From Amycolatopsis coloradensis (GTDB lineage Bacteria; Actinomycetota; Actinomycetes; Mycobacteriales; Pseudonocardiaceae), in contig NZ_CP150484.1 in assembly GCF_037997115.1 (NCBI RefSeq), forward strand, positions 2,364,122 to 2,398,924: 34,803 nt of DNA, read 5' to 3'. Below the pieces are notes generated by a model. The model was not told where the DNA came from, did not search any database, and was given only the letters and a program-made list of their open reading frames with translations. Of the stretch, positions 21,660-29,196 are shown in pieces (within the stretch, counting starts at the first letter, position 1; each line of letters opens with the position of its first letter). The position numbers were made by a program, and so were the translations under genes.

Positions 21660-23392
21660 GCGTCTGGGGGCTCTACCGCTCGGCGCTGGCCGGGCAGTGG
21701 CGCGGCGGGCTGGTCCTGCTGGCCTGCTCCGTACTGGAAAGCGCGCCCGCGTTCTTGTCCGGTCGCCTGGTCGAACTCGCGGTTGACGAGGGGTTTGCCG
21801 CGGATCGGCCAGGCACCGGACTGCGTTGGCTCGCGGTCTTCGGGCTGGTCGCCGTGATCGGCGCGTTCGGCTCGCGCCTGGTGTGGCATCAGCTCGGCAA
21901 GGTCGTCGAGCCGTTGCGCGACGCGCTGGTGACGGCCGTCGTGCGCGGGGTCCTGCACGATCCGGCGCCGCCGCGGAACCAGCCGGACGCCAGCGGCGTC
22001 GCCCGTATCACCCAGCACGTCGAAGTGGTCCGCGACGCCACGGCCGGGCTTCTGGTGCAGGCGCGCGGGATGATCGTGACGACGGTGGCGGCGCTTGCCG
22101 GGCTGTTCACCGTCGCCGGTTCGCTCGCGTTGATCGTCGCGATCCCGGTCGTGGTCGCGGTCGCGGTGTTCGCCTGCCTGCTCCCGTCGCTGGCCCGCCG
22201 TCAGCGCGCGCTGGCGCTGGCCGACGAGCGGACCGCCGAGGTCGCGGGCGCGTCGCTGTCCGGTATGCGCGACGTCGTCGCCTGCGGCGCGGAACCTCTT
22301 GCCGCGCTGGAGCTCTACGACGCCATCGACACACAGGCCGCGGCGGCCGTGCGGGTGGCGAGGTCCGGGGCGGCCAGGACGGTGGTGATCGCGACCGGCG
22401 GGTTCGTGCCGCTGCTCCTGGCGTTGCTGGTGGCGCCGGGCATGGTCAGGGACGGGGTGCTCACGGCCGGGGCCGCGCTCGGGGCGCTCGTCTACCTCGC
22501 GACGACGATGCAGCCGGCGTTGCGCGGACTGGCCGCGACCGCGAGCACCGTGGTGCTGCGGCTGATCGTCGCGCTGCGGCGGCTCGCGGAGACCGCCGAG
22601 GCCGAGCCCGAACCCGACGGCACGGCGGAACCCGACGGGACCGCGATCTACGTGCGCGACCTGACCTTCAGCTGGGGCGCGGCCGCGCAACCGGTGGTGC
22701 GGGGACTCGACCTGCACCTGCGGCCCGGCGAGCGGCTCGCGGTCGTGGGGCCGAGCGGTATCGGCAAGTCGACCCTGGCCGGGCTCCTGACCGGAATGCT
22801 CGAACCGCGGGGTGGCCGGGTGCTGCTCGGCGGGGTGCCGGTCCGGGAGGTCCCGGCGGCGCTGCGGCACCGGATGATCGCGCTGATCCCGCAGGAGGCC
22901 TACGTCTTCGCGGGGTCCGTGCGGGACAACGTCGGCCTGTTCGCACAGACCGCGATGGACGGCGAACTGCTGGCGGCGGTGGCGGCCGTCGGCGCGGAAC
23001 CGCTGGTCACGCGGCTGGGCGGGCTCGACGGCGAGATCGGGCACGGCACGCTGTCCGCCGGCGAAGCGCAGCTGATCGCGCTCGCCCGCGTCTACGCGAG
23101 CGACGCGGGCGTCGTCATCCTCGACGAGGCGACGTCGCACCTCGACCCGCCCGCCGAAGCCCGTGCGGAACGGGCGTTCGCCGAGCGGGGCGGGGTGCTG
23201 GTGGTGATCGCGCACCGGCTGTCGTCGGCGTTGCGCGCGGACCGGGTCCTGGTGATGGACGGCAAGGAGACCGCACTCGGCACCCACGTCGAACTCATGG
23301 ACCGGTCCACGCGCTACGCCCAGCTCATGCACGCGTGGTCGCCGCGGCTACCCCAGCCCAGTGCGCAGTTCTTCCAGCGCGCTCCTGAGTAG
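21656..23392 (+). CDS. ABC half-transporter for the lanthipeptide (RamB/AmfA-like)
   Basis: A 578-residue exporter subunit with six transmembrane helices, then an ATPase domain: Walker A GPSGIGKS (about 365), Q-loop LIPQEAYVFAG, signature LSAGEAQ, Walker B VVILDEATSHLD and H-loop IAHRLSS. Its Walker B has the catalytic Glu while its signature is LSAGE instead of LSGGE, the mirror image of its partner. GTG 21656 overlaps the upstream stop by 4 bp (GTGA), so the pair is translationally coupled and probably a heterodimer. A longer frame from 21611 is not needed. Its stop overlaps the convergent thioesterase by 45 bp. Confidence 0.92.
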   Translation: MSVWGLYRSALAGQWRGGLVLLACSVLESAPAFLSGRLVELAVDEGFAADRPGTGLRWLAVFGLVAVIGAFGSRLVWHQLGKVVEPLRDALVTAVVRGVLHDPAPPRNQPDASGVARITQHVEVVRDATAGLLVQARGMIVTTVAALAGLFTVAGSLALIVAIPVVVAVAVFACLLPSLARRQRALALADERTAEVAGASLSGMRDVVACGAEPLAALELYDAIDTQAAAAVRVARSGAARTVVIATGGFVPLLLALLVAPGMVRDGVLTAGAALGALVYLATTMQPALRGLAATASTVVLRLIVALRRLAETAEAEPEPDGTAEPDGTAIYVRDLTFSWGAAAQPVVRGLDLHLRPGERLAVVGPSGIGKSTLAGLLTGMLEPRGGRVLLGGVPVREVPAALRHRMIALIPQEAYVFAGSVRDNVGLFAQTAMDGELLAAVAAVGAEPLVTRLGGLDGEIGHGTLSAGEAQLIALARVYASDAGVVILDEATSHLDPPAEARAERAFAERGGVLVVIAHRLSSALRADRVLVMDGKETALGTHVELMDRSTRYAQLMHAWSPRLPQPSAQFFQRAPE

Positions 23393-23764
23393 ACCTTCGA
23401 CGGGGACCGGCCGCCGGGATCCGCGATCGACGAAGACGTGCACGAAGCGCCCTTCCGCGATCACCGTCTCCTTCGAGTACATCCCGACCTCGTAGCGGAC
23501 GCTGGACCGGCCGAGATGGCCCACCCGCAGGCCGACCTCGAGTTCACCCGGGAACGACACCGAAGCGTGGTACTCGCACTGCGATTCCACGCACAGCCCG
23601 ATGACCTCACCGGTTTCGATGTCGAGGCCGCCGCGTTCGATCAGCCACGTGTTGATCACGGTGTCCATCACCGAGTAGTGGACGACGTTGTTGACGTGCC
23701 CGTAGACGTCGTTGTCCTTCCACCGCAACGGAACCGTCTGCCAGTGCGGGTACTCGGCGTTCAC
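23348..23764 (-). CDS. Acyl-CoA thioesterase (hot-dog fold, 4HBT-like)
   Basis: A 138-residue hot-dog thioesterase. The active-site stretch is [22 protein letters not shown], with the Asp and GHVNN typical of 4-hydroxybenzoyl-CoA thioesterase/YbgC-like enzymes; a C-terminal half [26 protein letters not shown] completes the fold. It hydrolyses an acyl-CoA to the free acid. The second GTG (23764) overlaps the transhydrogenase stop as GTGA; GTG 23767 is the alternative. The C-terminus overlaps the lanthipeptide transporter gene tail to tail, so the two units share their ends but not function. Confidence 0.85.
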   Translation of the reverse strand: MNAEYPHWQTVPLRWKDNDVYGHVNNVVHYSVMDTVINTWLIERGGLDIETGEVIGLCVESQCEYHASVSFPGELEVGLRVGHLGRSSVRYEVGMYSKETVIAEGRFVHVFVDRGSRRPVPVEGLLRSALEELRTGLG

Positions 23765-25047
23765 CACAGGGTCACCGATTCCCGCAGGATGACGGCGAGG
23801 TCGGCTTCGGACGCCTCGCGCGGCGCCGTCGCCAGCAGCCGTTGTTGTTTCACCGTGCCGGAAACCAGTGAGTCCACATCGGACTCGGTGTAGCCGACGG
23901 CGCCGATCCCGTTGGGGATCCCGATCTCCCGCATGATCTGTCCCAGCACCGCGGGCAGGTGGTCACGCAGATCGCCCGGCCATTCGTAGTCCGGCGCGAG
24001 CAGCCGCGCCACCCGGATGTGCCGGTCCGGCGCGGCGTCGAAGGTGAACCGGAACGCCGCCGGCGCGGTCAGCGAGACCGCCATCCCGTGCGGCACCATC
24101 GCTTCGTCGCCCGGATACCCGGACGGATGGAAGTCCCGGACCTGCCCGGCGATCGGATACGCGTTGGCGTGCGGGATGTGCACGCCGGCGTTGCCGAAGC
24201 CGAGCCCGGCGAACGTCGCCGCGAGCGCCATCGCCTCGCGCGCCTTCATGTCGGAGCCGTCCCGCACGGCCGCGGGCAGCGCCCACGACAGCAGCCGCAG
24301 CGACTGCTCGGCGAACATGTCGGCCAGCGGATTCGAGCCACAGTAAGGGACCCGGTCCTCCGGCCGCTTCCGGTCGAACTCGGTGTACGGCTTGGCCGTG
24401 TAGCTCTCCGCGGCGTGGCAAAGGATGTCCATCCCGCTCGCGGCGGTGACCTCCGGCGGCTGCGAGACCGTCAGCCGCGGGTCGACCACGGCGAGGCTCG
24501 GGCGCATCCGGAGATGGCTGATGCCGCTCTTCACGCGCAGTGACAACACGTCCAGCACGCAGACCGTCGTGCTCTCCGAGCCCGTCCCGGTGGTGGTCGG
24601 CACCGCGACCAGCGGTTTCAGCGGCGCGCTCGGCGCGCGGCCGCCACCGACCGGCGCGTTGACGTAGTCCATCAGGTCGCCGTCGTTGCTGGTCAACAGA
24701 TTCACCGCCTTGGCGGTGTCGATGGCCGACCCGCCACCCACGGCGACGAAGGCGTCCCACTCGCCCTGCCCACGGGCGAAGTCGACGGCCTGCCGCATGC
24801 TGACGTCGGTCGGCTCGACGTGCACGCCGTCGAAGACGACGGCTTCGATGCCATAGGTTTCGATACCTTCGGCGATCCGTTGTGGCCAGCCCGTCGCGGC
24901 GACACCCGCGTCGGTCAGGACGAGCACCCGGCGCGCGCCGTACTGAGTGAGGTCGTAGCCGATCTCGTCGCTCGACCCGGTGCCGTATTTCAAGGCCGGT
25001 GCCCCGTAGGTGAAAACAGTTTCACGTCCGGCGGTGGCTGAGGTCAC
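23761..25047 (-). CDS. Hydroxyacid-oxoacid transhydrogenase (iron-dependent ADH family)
   Basis: A 428-residue group III (iron) alcohol dehydrogenase of the HOT/ADHFE1 type, which couples oxidation of 4-hydroxybutyrate or another hydroxyacid to reduction of 2-oxoglutarate using tightly bound NAD. Landmarks: [19 protein letters not shown] at the N-terminus, [13 protein letters not shown] for dinucleotide binding, metal region [16 protein letters not shown], the HOT-specific [19 protein letters not shown], and [18 protein letters not shown] with [12 protein letters not shown] 25047 is chosen because AAGGGAG lies 8 nt upstream and homology begins about there. It is first in an operon with the thioesterase and divergent from the ThDP enzyme. 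Confidence 0.88.
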   Translation of the reverse strand: MTSATAGRETVFTYGAPALKYGTGSSDEIGYDLTQYGARRVLVLTDAGVAATGWPQRIAEGIETYGIEAVVFDGVHVEPTDVSMRQAVDFARGQGEWDAFVAVGGGSAIDTAKAVNLLTSNDGDLMDYVNAPVGGGRAPSAPLKPLVAVPTTTGTGSESTTVCVLDVLSLRVKSGISHLRMRPSLAVVDPRLTVSQPPEVTAASGMDILCHAAESYTAKPYTEFDRKRPEDRVPYCGSNPLADMFAEQSLRLLSWALPAAVRDGSDMKAREAMALAATFAGLGFGNAGVHIPHANAYPIAGQVRDFHPSGYPGDEAMVPHGMAVSLTAPAAFRFTFDAAPDRHIRVARLLAPDYEWPGDLRDHLPAVLGQIMREIGIPNGIGAVGYTESDVDSLVSGTVKQQRLLATAPREASEADLAVILRESVTLW

Positions 25048-25074
25048 GTTTCGTGCTCCCTTGCTCGAACACGT

Positions 25075-25087
25075 TCCGAATATCGGA
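25075..25087. promoter_or_regulatory. Candidate operator in the divergent HOT / ThDP-enzyme region
   Basis: TCCGAATATCGGA is an inverted repeat with 5-bp arms and a 3-bp centre, 28 bp upstream of the HOT start. It is the clearest dyad in the 155-bp divergent region. An imperfect match to the amidohydrolase operator half-site (TACCAA) lies at 25170-25175. Confidence 0.35.
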
Positions 25088-25126
25088 CATTCCGCCGCTC
25101 CGGGGTTGCCGGAATCGGAAGATCGC

Positions 25127-25157
25127 TTGACGGCACCGATCACCGCCCGCCTAAGCT
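25127..25157 (+). promoter_or_regulatory. Promoter for the ThDP enzyme
   Basis: TTGACG (25127-25132) and TAAGCT (25152-25157) lie 19 bp apart; reading the -10 as CTAAGC gives 18 bp. The predicted start point is near 25163. The same TAAGCT occurs in the hairpin loop upstream of the MCE gene. Transcription from here leaves about 40 nt before GTG 25203. Confidence 0.4.
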
Positions 25158-25202
25158 CTTCTCATTAGATACCAACCGGGAGCGTCCGTCGCCCAGACGG
25201 CC

Positions 25203-26825
25203 GTGAGGATCCTGACCGAGGCGCAGATCCACCGCGTGTACGCGGTGGTGGGTGAGTCCTTCCTGGATCTGCTCGACGCGCTGCAACGCGAGCGCTCGAT
25301 CACCTTCGTCTCGGCGAGACACGACTCCGGCGCGGCCTTCATGGCCGAGGCCGAAGGCAAGCTGACCGAGCACCCCGCGGTGCTGCTGGCGGGCCGCGGC
25401 CCGAGCGCGGCGAACCTCGCGATCGGCGTTTCGACGGCGTACCAGGACGAGAGCCCGATGGTCGTCCTCCTGGAGAACCCGCCTCAGGATCCCGGCCCGA
25501 CGAGCGAGCTGCCCACCGCCGACCTGACCGCGATGTTCGAGCCGATCTCGAAGTGGACCGGTCGCGCGGAATCGCCAGACGAGGTCCCCGGCCTGCTGGT
25601 CGAGGCGCTGACCCGCTGCCGGGAAGGGCGGCCGGGGCCCACCGTCGTCGCCGTCCCCGCCGATTTCTGGGGCGTCCCGTTCGATTCGGCCAAACCGGTC
25701 GCCGCCGTGCGCCCGCCCGCCACCGGCGCGCTCGGCCGGACCGCCGAGGCGGTCGCGCAACTGGTCGACGAGGCCCGCTACCCGGTGGTGATCGTCGGCG
25801 GCCGGGCCCGCGCGGCGCGGGACGAGCTGATCGCCGTCGCCGACGAGCTCGCGCTGCCGGTGTACAACGCGTTCCGCCGTCAGGACGCCTTCCCGGAGAA
25901 CCACGCGCGCTACGCCGGCCACCTCGGCATCGGCATCCCCGCGCGGCAGCTCGACGCGCTGGAGCGCGCGGACCTCGTGCTCGCGCTGGGCACGCAGCTC
26001 GATGAGGTCACCACACAGTCCTTTCGCTACCCGACGCCGTCGCAGACGCTGGTGCTGGTCGGCACGGGGATCGAACCCGCCCGCCGCGGCGGGCTGACCT
26101 TCCGGGTCGACTCCGAGGTCGAGCCCTTCCTGCGTGAACTGCGTAATGTCGCCTCGCCGCGGCAGCGGCGCGCATCGGCCGCGAACGCCGCCGTGCACAC
26201 CTTCATGACGCCGCCCGACACCAGCGGCGCCACCCGCGTCCACCCCGCGGACGTCATCCGGGCGGTGCGCAAACTCGCGCCCGAGGACGCGATCGTGACC
26301 AGCGACGCGGGCAACTTCGCCCAGTTCATGCACCGCTACTGGTGTTTCACCGCGCCGCGCAGCCAGCTCGGGCCGAGCAACGCGGCCATGGGCTACGCGG
26401 TCCCCGCGGCGGTCGCGGCGAAACTCGCGGAACCACGCCGGACGGTCATCGCGATGGCGGGCGACGGCGGCGCGCTCATGACCGGGCAGGAGATCGAGAC
26501 CGCCGTCCGTTACCGCGTTCCGGTGACCGTCCTGGTGTTCCAGAACGGTGTGCACGGCCCGCTCGCCGTGCACCAGGCGCGTAAGCACGGACGGCTTTCG
26601 GGGGTCACCGTCCCCATCACCGACTTCGCGTCGTGGGCACGCGGGCTCGGTGCCGCCGGGTACACCGTGGACGACCGTGAGGAGCTGGAGCCGATCATCG
26701 CGAGCGCGCTGGTGCGGCAACGACCGTGCGTGATCGACATCAGGACGGATCCGGACGTGGTGACCCCGGACATCCGGCTGACGACCCTGCTGGGCGCCGC
26801 GAGGCCGCAGCAGGGAGGTCAGTAG
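25203..26825 (+). CDS. ThDP-dependent enzyme (acetolactate-synthase/decarboxylase family)
   Basis: A 540-residue enzyme with the three-domain POX/ALS fold: Pyr domain about 1-165, central domain about 180-310, PP domain about 350-520. The cofactor motif is GDGGALMTGQEIETAVRYRV then VLVFQNG (about 420-450). The Pyr-domain glutamate that activates ThDP is normally in an HE motif; here the equivalent is RHDSGAAF (Asp41), an unusual change. It probably acts on a 2-oxoacid and is divergent from HOT. GTG 25203 is the only standard start, but coding-like residues (SVAQTA) precede it in frame, so the true N-terminus may be about 12 residues longer. No clear Shine-Dalgarno. Confidence 0.82.
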   Translation: MRILTEAQIHRVYAVVGESFLDLLDALQRERSITFVSARHDSGAAFMAEAEGKLTEHPAVLLAGRGPSAANLAIGVSTAYQDESPMVVLLENPPQDPGPTSELPTADLTAMFEPISKWTGRAESPDEVPGLLVEALTRCREGRPGPTVVAVPADFWGVPFDSAKPVAAVRPPATGALGRTAEAVAQLVDEARYPVVIVGGRARAARDELIAVADELALPVYNAFRRQDAFPENHARYAGHLGIGIPARQLDALERADLVLALGTQLDEVTTQSFRYPTPSQTLVLVGTGIEPARRGGLTFRVDSEVEPFLRELRNVASPRQRRASAANAAVHTFMTPPDTSGATRVHPADVIRAVRKLAPEDAIVTSDAGNFAQFMHRYWCFTAPRSQLGPSNAAMGYAVPAAVAAKLAEPRRTVIAMAGDGGALMTGQEIETAVRYRVPVTVLVFQNGVHGPLAVHQARKHGRLSGVTVPITDFASWARGLGAAGYTVDDREELEPIIASALVRQRPCVIDIRTDPDVVTPDIRLTTLLGAARPQQGGQ

Positions 26826-26923
26826 GGGGCCGCCGCGCCGACTACCGGGCGGTACTTTTTCTCAGGGGATACACAGAAACCCTTGTGGCGCCGCCTTCAC
26901 CTGCTCCAAAGGGAGGGAAACCG

Positions 26924-27055
26924 GTGACGACTCGGCAGACTTTCGGTCGCGGAGACCGGATTTTGTCGGTCGGCCGTGGCACAATCGCGGCAACACCGAG
27001 GGTCCGATATGGACCGGAACGATCACCGGTGAAGTTGTTGGCACGCAGTACTTAG
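26924..27055 (+). CDS. Doubtful 43-residue basic ORF
   Basis: GTG 26924 has an excellent GGGAGG 7 nt upstream, and the frame encodes a 43-residue Arg-rich peptide (MTTRQTFGRGDRILSVGRGT onward) ending at TAG 27053. Against it, only about 58% of third positions are G or C, far below neighbouring genes. It may be non-coding, or a recent or foreign small gene. Confidence 0.25.
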   Translation: MTTRQTFGRGDRILSVGRGTIAATPRVRYGPERSPVKLLARST

Positions 27056-27082
27056 AGCGTTGTGTTGACACTGGGAGAAAAC

Positions 27083-27253
27083 ATGGCTGACGAAACGAAG
27101 CCACAGGACAAGTCCGTTTCCGGCGTGGTGCCGGTGCTGTTCAGCGCGGACGCCGAGACCCACGACATCGCCGTCGTGGCCACGAACCGGGAGGCGTTGC
27201 GCCGTTCGCCGTTCGGTGCCGAGGTACCCCTGCGCGCCGCCAGCGGCGAATAG
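27083..27253 (+). CDS. Small hypothetical protein, 56 residues
   Basis: ATG 27083 follows GGGAG at 27073-27077, and the codons show the strong GC third-position bias of real genes. The peptide is hydrophilic at its N-terminus (MADETKPQDKSVSGVVPVLF) and has no signal, membrane segment or recognised domain. A GC-rich hairpin follows the stop. Function unknown. Confidence 0.6.
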   Translation: MADETKPQDKSVSGVVPVLFSADAETHDIAVVATNREALRRSPFGAEVPLRAASGE

Positions 27254-27278
27254 CCCGGCCGGAGGAGCCTCCGCCGGG
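27254..27278 (+). terminator. Hairpin after the small hypothetical gene
   Basis: CCCGG-CCGGAGG pairs with CCTCCG-CCGGG across a 2-nt loop with a one-base bulge, directly after the stop at 27253. No U-run follows. Confidence 0.55.
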
Positions 27279-27317
27279 AGAGGTACAGTGCGTCCGGGCA
27301 CACCCGGGTGACGACGC

Positions 27318-27501
27318 TTGTCGGCCTGCGTGAGGTGTGCTTTACTGTTTCAGGTCTCGTTTTTTGTGTTCGTGTTGGTTCACGCTCGCAGAACTCAGCG
27401 GGCGTAGTGTCTCCTCGTGTTTCCGGGGAAGCAAACCGTCTGGTCATGACCCGGGCTGCCGACGTGGCTTCCTGTTTGTTTGTGTTGCATATGGAGATTT
27501 T
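27318..27501 (+). promoter_or_regulatory. Promoter and long 5' leader of the second cold-shock gene
   Basis: TTGTCG (27318-27323), a 17-bp spacer and TTTACT (27341-27346) make a good promoter with a start near 27353. That leaves a leader of about 149 nt before ATG 27502, similar in length to the structured, temperature-responsive leader of enteric cspA. It is notably T-rich for this genome (for example TTTTTTGTGTTCG, TGTTTGTTTGTG). No ORF in it looks real. GGAG at 27493-27496 is the ribosome-binding site. Confidence 0.5.
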
Positions 27502-27705
27502 ATGACTCAGGGCACTGTGAAGTGGTTCAACTCCGAGAAGGGGTTCGGCTTCATCACTCCCGACAACGGCGGCGGCGACGTCTTCGTGCACTACAGCGAG
27601 ATCAAGGGCAACGGCTTCCGTACCCTCGAGGAGAACGCCCGCGTGGAGTTCGAGATCGGGCAGGGCGCGAAGGGTCCGCAGGCCACCTCGGTCACCGTGA
27701 TCTGA
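27502..27705 (+). CDS. Cold-shock domain protein (paralogue)
   Basis: A 67-residue single cold-shock domain with RNP1 KGFGFI (13-18) and RNP2 VFVHY (27-31), an RNA chaperone like its paralogue at 8863. It keeps the same N-terminal TVKWFN and C-terminal [12 protein letters not shown]. Unlike the first copy it is preceded by a long T-rich leader, so it is the better candidate for post-transcriptional cold induction. A terminator follows. Confidence 0.95.
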   Translation: MTQGTVKWFNSEKGFGFITPDNGGGDVFVHYSEIKGNGFRTLEENARVEFEIGQGAKGPQATSVTVI

Positions 27706-27718
27706 TCCAGGTTTTCCA

Positions 27719-27760
27719 AGCAGGGCCGTCATCCCCTCGGGGAGGCGGCCCTGCTGCTTT
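27719..27760 (+). terminator. Intrinsic terminator after the second cold-shock gene
   Basis: AGCAGGGCCG (27719-27728) pairs with CGGCCCTGCT (27746-27755), a 10-bp stem with inner CCCC/GGGG pairing, followed by GCTTTTC. Confidence 0.85.
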
Positions 27761-27921
27761 TCGGGCTCCTGACTGACCGGACGACACGACCGCGGACGGC
27801 GTTCCGCCGCCACCCGCGCACCGCCCGGAACCTACTGCGGTCCTCGATCCTGACGAAGTCAAGGCGTCCGCCTGACCTTCGCTCGCTGCCTGGTGCCGCC
27901 CCTGTCGGCGACGCTTCCGCC

Positions 27922-28293
27922 ATGAACGGTAAGACCGGCCGATGGATCGGCGGAGTGGCACTGATTCTCGCCCCGCTCGTGTGGTTCGCGGGCCTGTTGC
28001 TGCGGCATCCGGTGCTCAAGGACCTCACGCCGGAGCATGCCGCTTTCGCCGCGTTGGCCGCCCTGGTGGTCTTCGTGTCGACGTTCCTGGTCGACGCCCG
28101 TGCGGTGAGCGGGCCGGCCGAACGGATCCTGCCGGTCGCCTTCCTCCGCGGCGGTGGCTTTGTGATGCAACCTCGTGCAACTCTTTCTTTCGTGGCGCGG
28201 ACGTCGTTTCCTTGTAGGGACTTGGCGCGGCAGCGGAGGACATGTGGGCGAAGCGGTTGCGGGGATCGTGGCGAACCCTGCTTCGGAGCGTGA
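27922..28293 (+). pseudogene. Probably truncated small membrane protein
   Basis: The first 75 codons look like a genuine membrane protein with two hydrophobic helices (WIGGVALILAPLVWFAGLLL and AAFAALAALVVFVSTFLV). After about 28155 the frame turns into atypical Arg/Cys-rich text, with poorer third-position GC, and runs 50 bp into the start of the next gene. The most likely reading is a gene whose 3' part has been lost or replaced by the promoter region of the AcoX-like gene. There is no clear ribosome-binding site at ATG 27922. Family unknown. Confidence 0.4.
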
Positions 28294-29116
28294 CATCCAG
28301 AGCCTGCGTTCGGCACTGAGGGTGGCCGGCGTCGGCCGCGTGATGGTGTGGACCGACGCGGGGAAGATCATCGGCACCGTCCGCCGGATGGTGGACGCGG
28401 GTGCCAGCGTGATCATCTGCCTGGGCAACGAGACCATGATGCGGGCGGCGGCGGCCGCCTGTGGTGACGTGCCGCTGCTGATGTTGCCCGCCGGAGGTGC
28501 CGACGAATCCACCGTCGCCGGGCTCGCCGCCGGGCTGGTGGCCACCCATCAGGTGGACACTGACCTGGTCACGAACCGCGCGACCGTGCTCGAGGTCGTC
28601 ACGAAGGCCCGCCGCGAGATCGCGCTGACCGACGTCAGCGTGTGCTCGGAGAGCCGGTGGGACCCCGCGTCGCTGACCGAGCTGTACTGCACGTTCGCCG
28701 TCCCGGACGGGGTCGGGCTGTCGAGTATCCCCGGACGGCTGTGCCCCAGCCCGAAGTCCACTGTGGACGGTGTCGCCGTCTCGCTCGGGCCGGTCGACGA
28801 GACGCCGTACGTCGTGCAGGCGCCGATCGCGCCCGGCGAGGTCCGGGCGGTGGGCGTCCGGGGCTGGAGCGTGCTGCACGCGGGGGTCCGCGTCGACCTC
28901 GCCGCCGCCGGTGGCTCCATCGCGCTCGACGGCCAACCGCATTTCGTGCTCAAGCCGGGAGAGAGCGCTTTCGTGGAGCTGAAGCCCGACGGCCCGTGGT
29001 GCGTCGACGTCCGCGCGGTGATGGCCGAGGCCACCAGGACCGGTCTGCTGCTGGGCCGGAAGCCCGCGGAGGTAGTTCCCACGCCCCGTCTCGCGGACGC
29101 GCCCTTCCCCGGGTAG
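28244..29116 (+). CDS. AcoX-like (NAD-kinase fold) protein, active-site motifs degenerate
   Basis: A 290-residue protein related to AcoX of acetoin catabolism, which belongs to the ATP-NAD kinase superfamily. The opening GIVANPASERDIQSL and the C-terminal half (VVQAPIAPGEVRAV, FVLKPGESAFVEL, GPWCVDVRAVM) are clear matches to the family. The kinase GGDGT motif is replaced by LGNET and the TGTNN loop by AGGADES, with the adjoining segment shortened, so nucleotide phosphorylation is doubtful. GTG 28244 has GGAGGA just upstream and matches where homology starts. The neighbour is an AcoR-like GAF regulator. No acetoin dehydrogenase genes are in view. Confidence 0.72.
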   Translation: MGEAVAGIVANPASERDIQSLRSALRVAGVGRVMVWTDAGKIIGTVRRMVDAGASVIICLGNETMMRAAAAACGDVPLLMLPAGGADESTVAGLAAGLVATHQVDTDLVTNRATVLEVVTKARREIALTDVSVCSESRWDPASLTELYCTFAVPDGVGLSSIPGRLCPSPKSTVDGVAVSLGPVDETPYVVQAPIAPGEVRAVGVRGWSVLHAGVRVDLAAAGGSIALDGQPHFVLKPGESAFVELKPDGPWCVDVRAVMAEATRTGLLLGRKPAEVVPTPRLADAPFPG

Positions 29117-29196
29117 ACCGCGCCCAGGTCACAGAGACCTTCCGCTCCCCGGGACGTCCGGGCACACTGGCCTGACAGAGCAAAGGAGTGGGCCAG

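Noticed and set aside
21626..23332. A 568-codon antisense frame opposite the second ABC gene
   Set aside because: His/Arg/Gln-rich text without motifs; the plus strand has unmistakable ABC transporter motifs.
23761..25143. Longer 460-residue start for the transhydrogenase
   Set aside because: The extra 32 residues are unlike the family, while GTG 25047 has a good Shine-Dalgarno and matches the homologous start.
27254..27278. Hairpin considered as a riboswitch or sRNA element
   Set aside because: It directly follows a stop codon and is a simple GC hairpin; no known riboswitch motif is visible.
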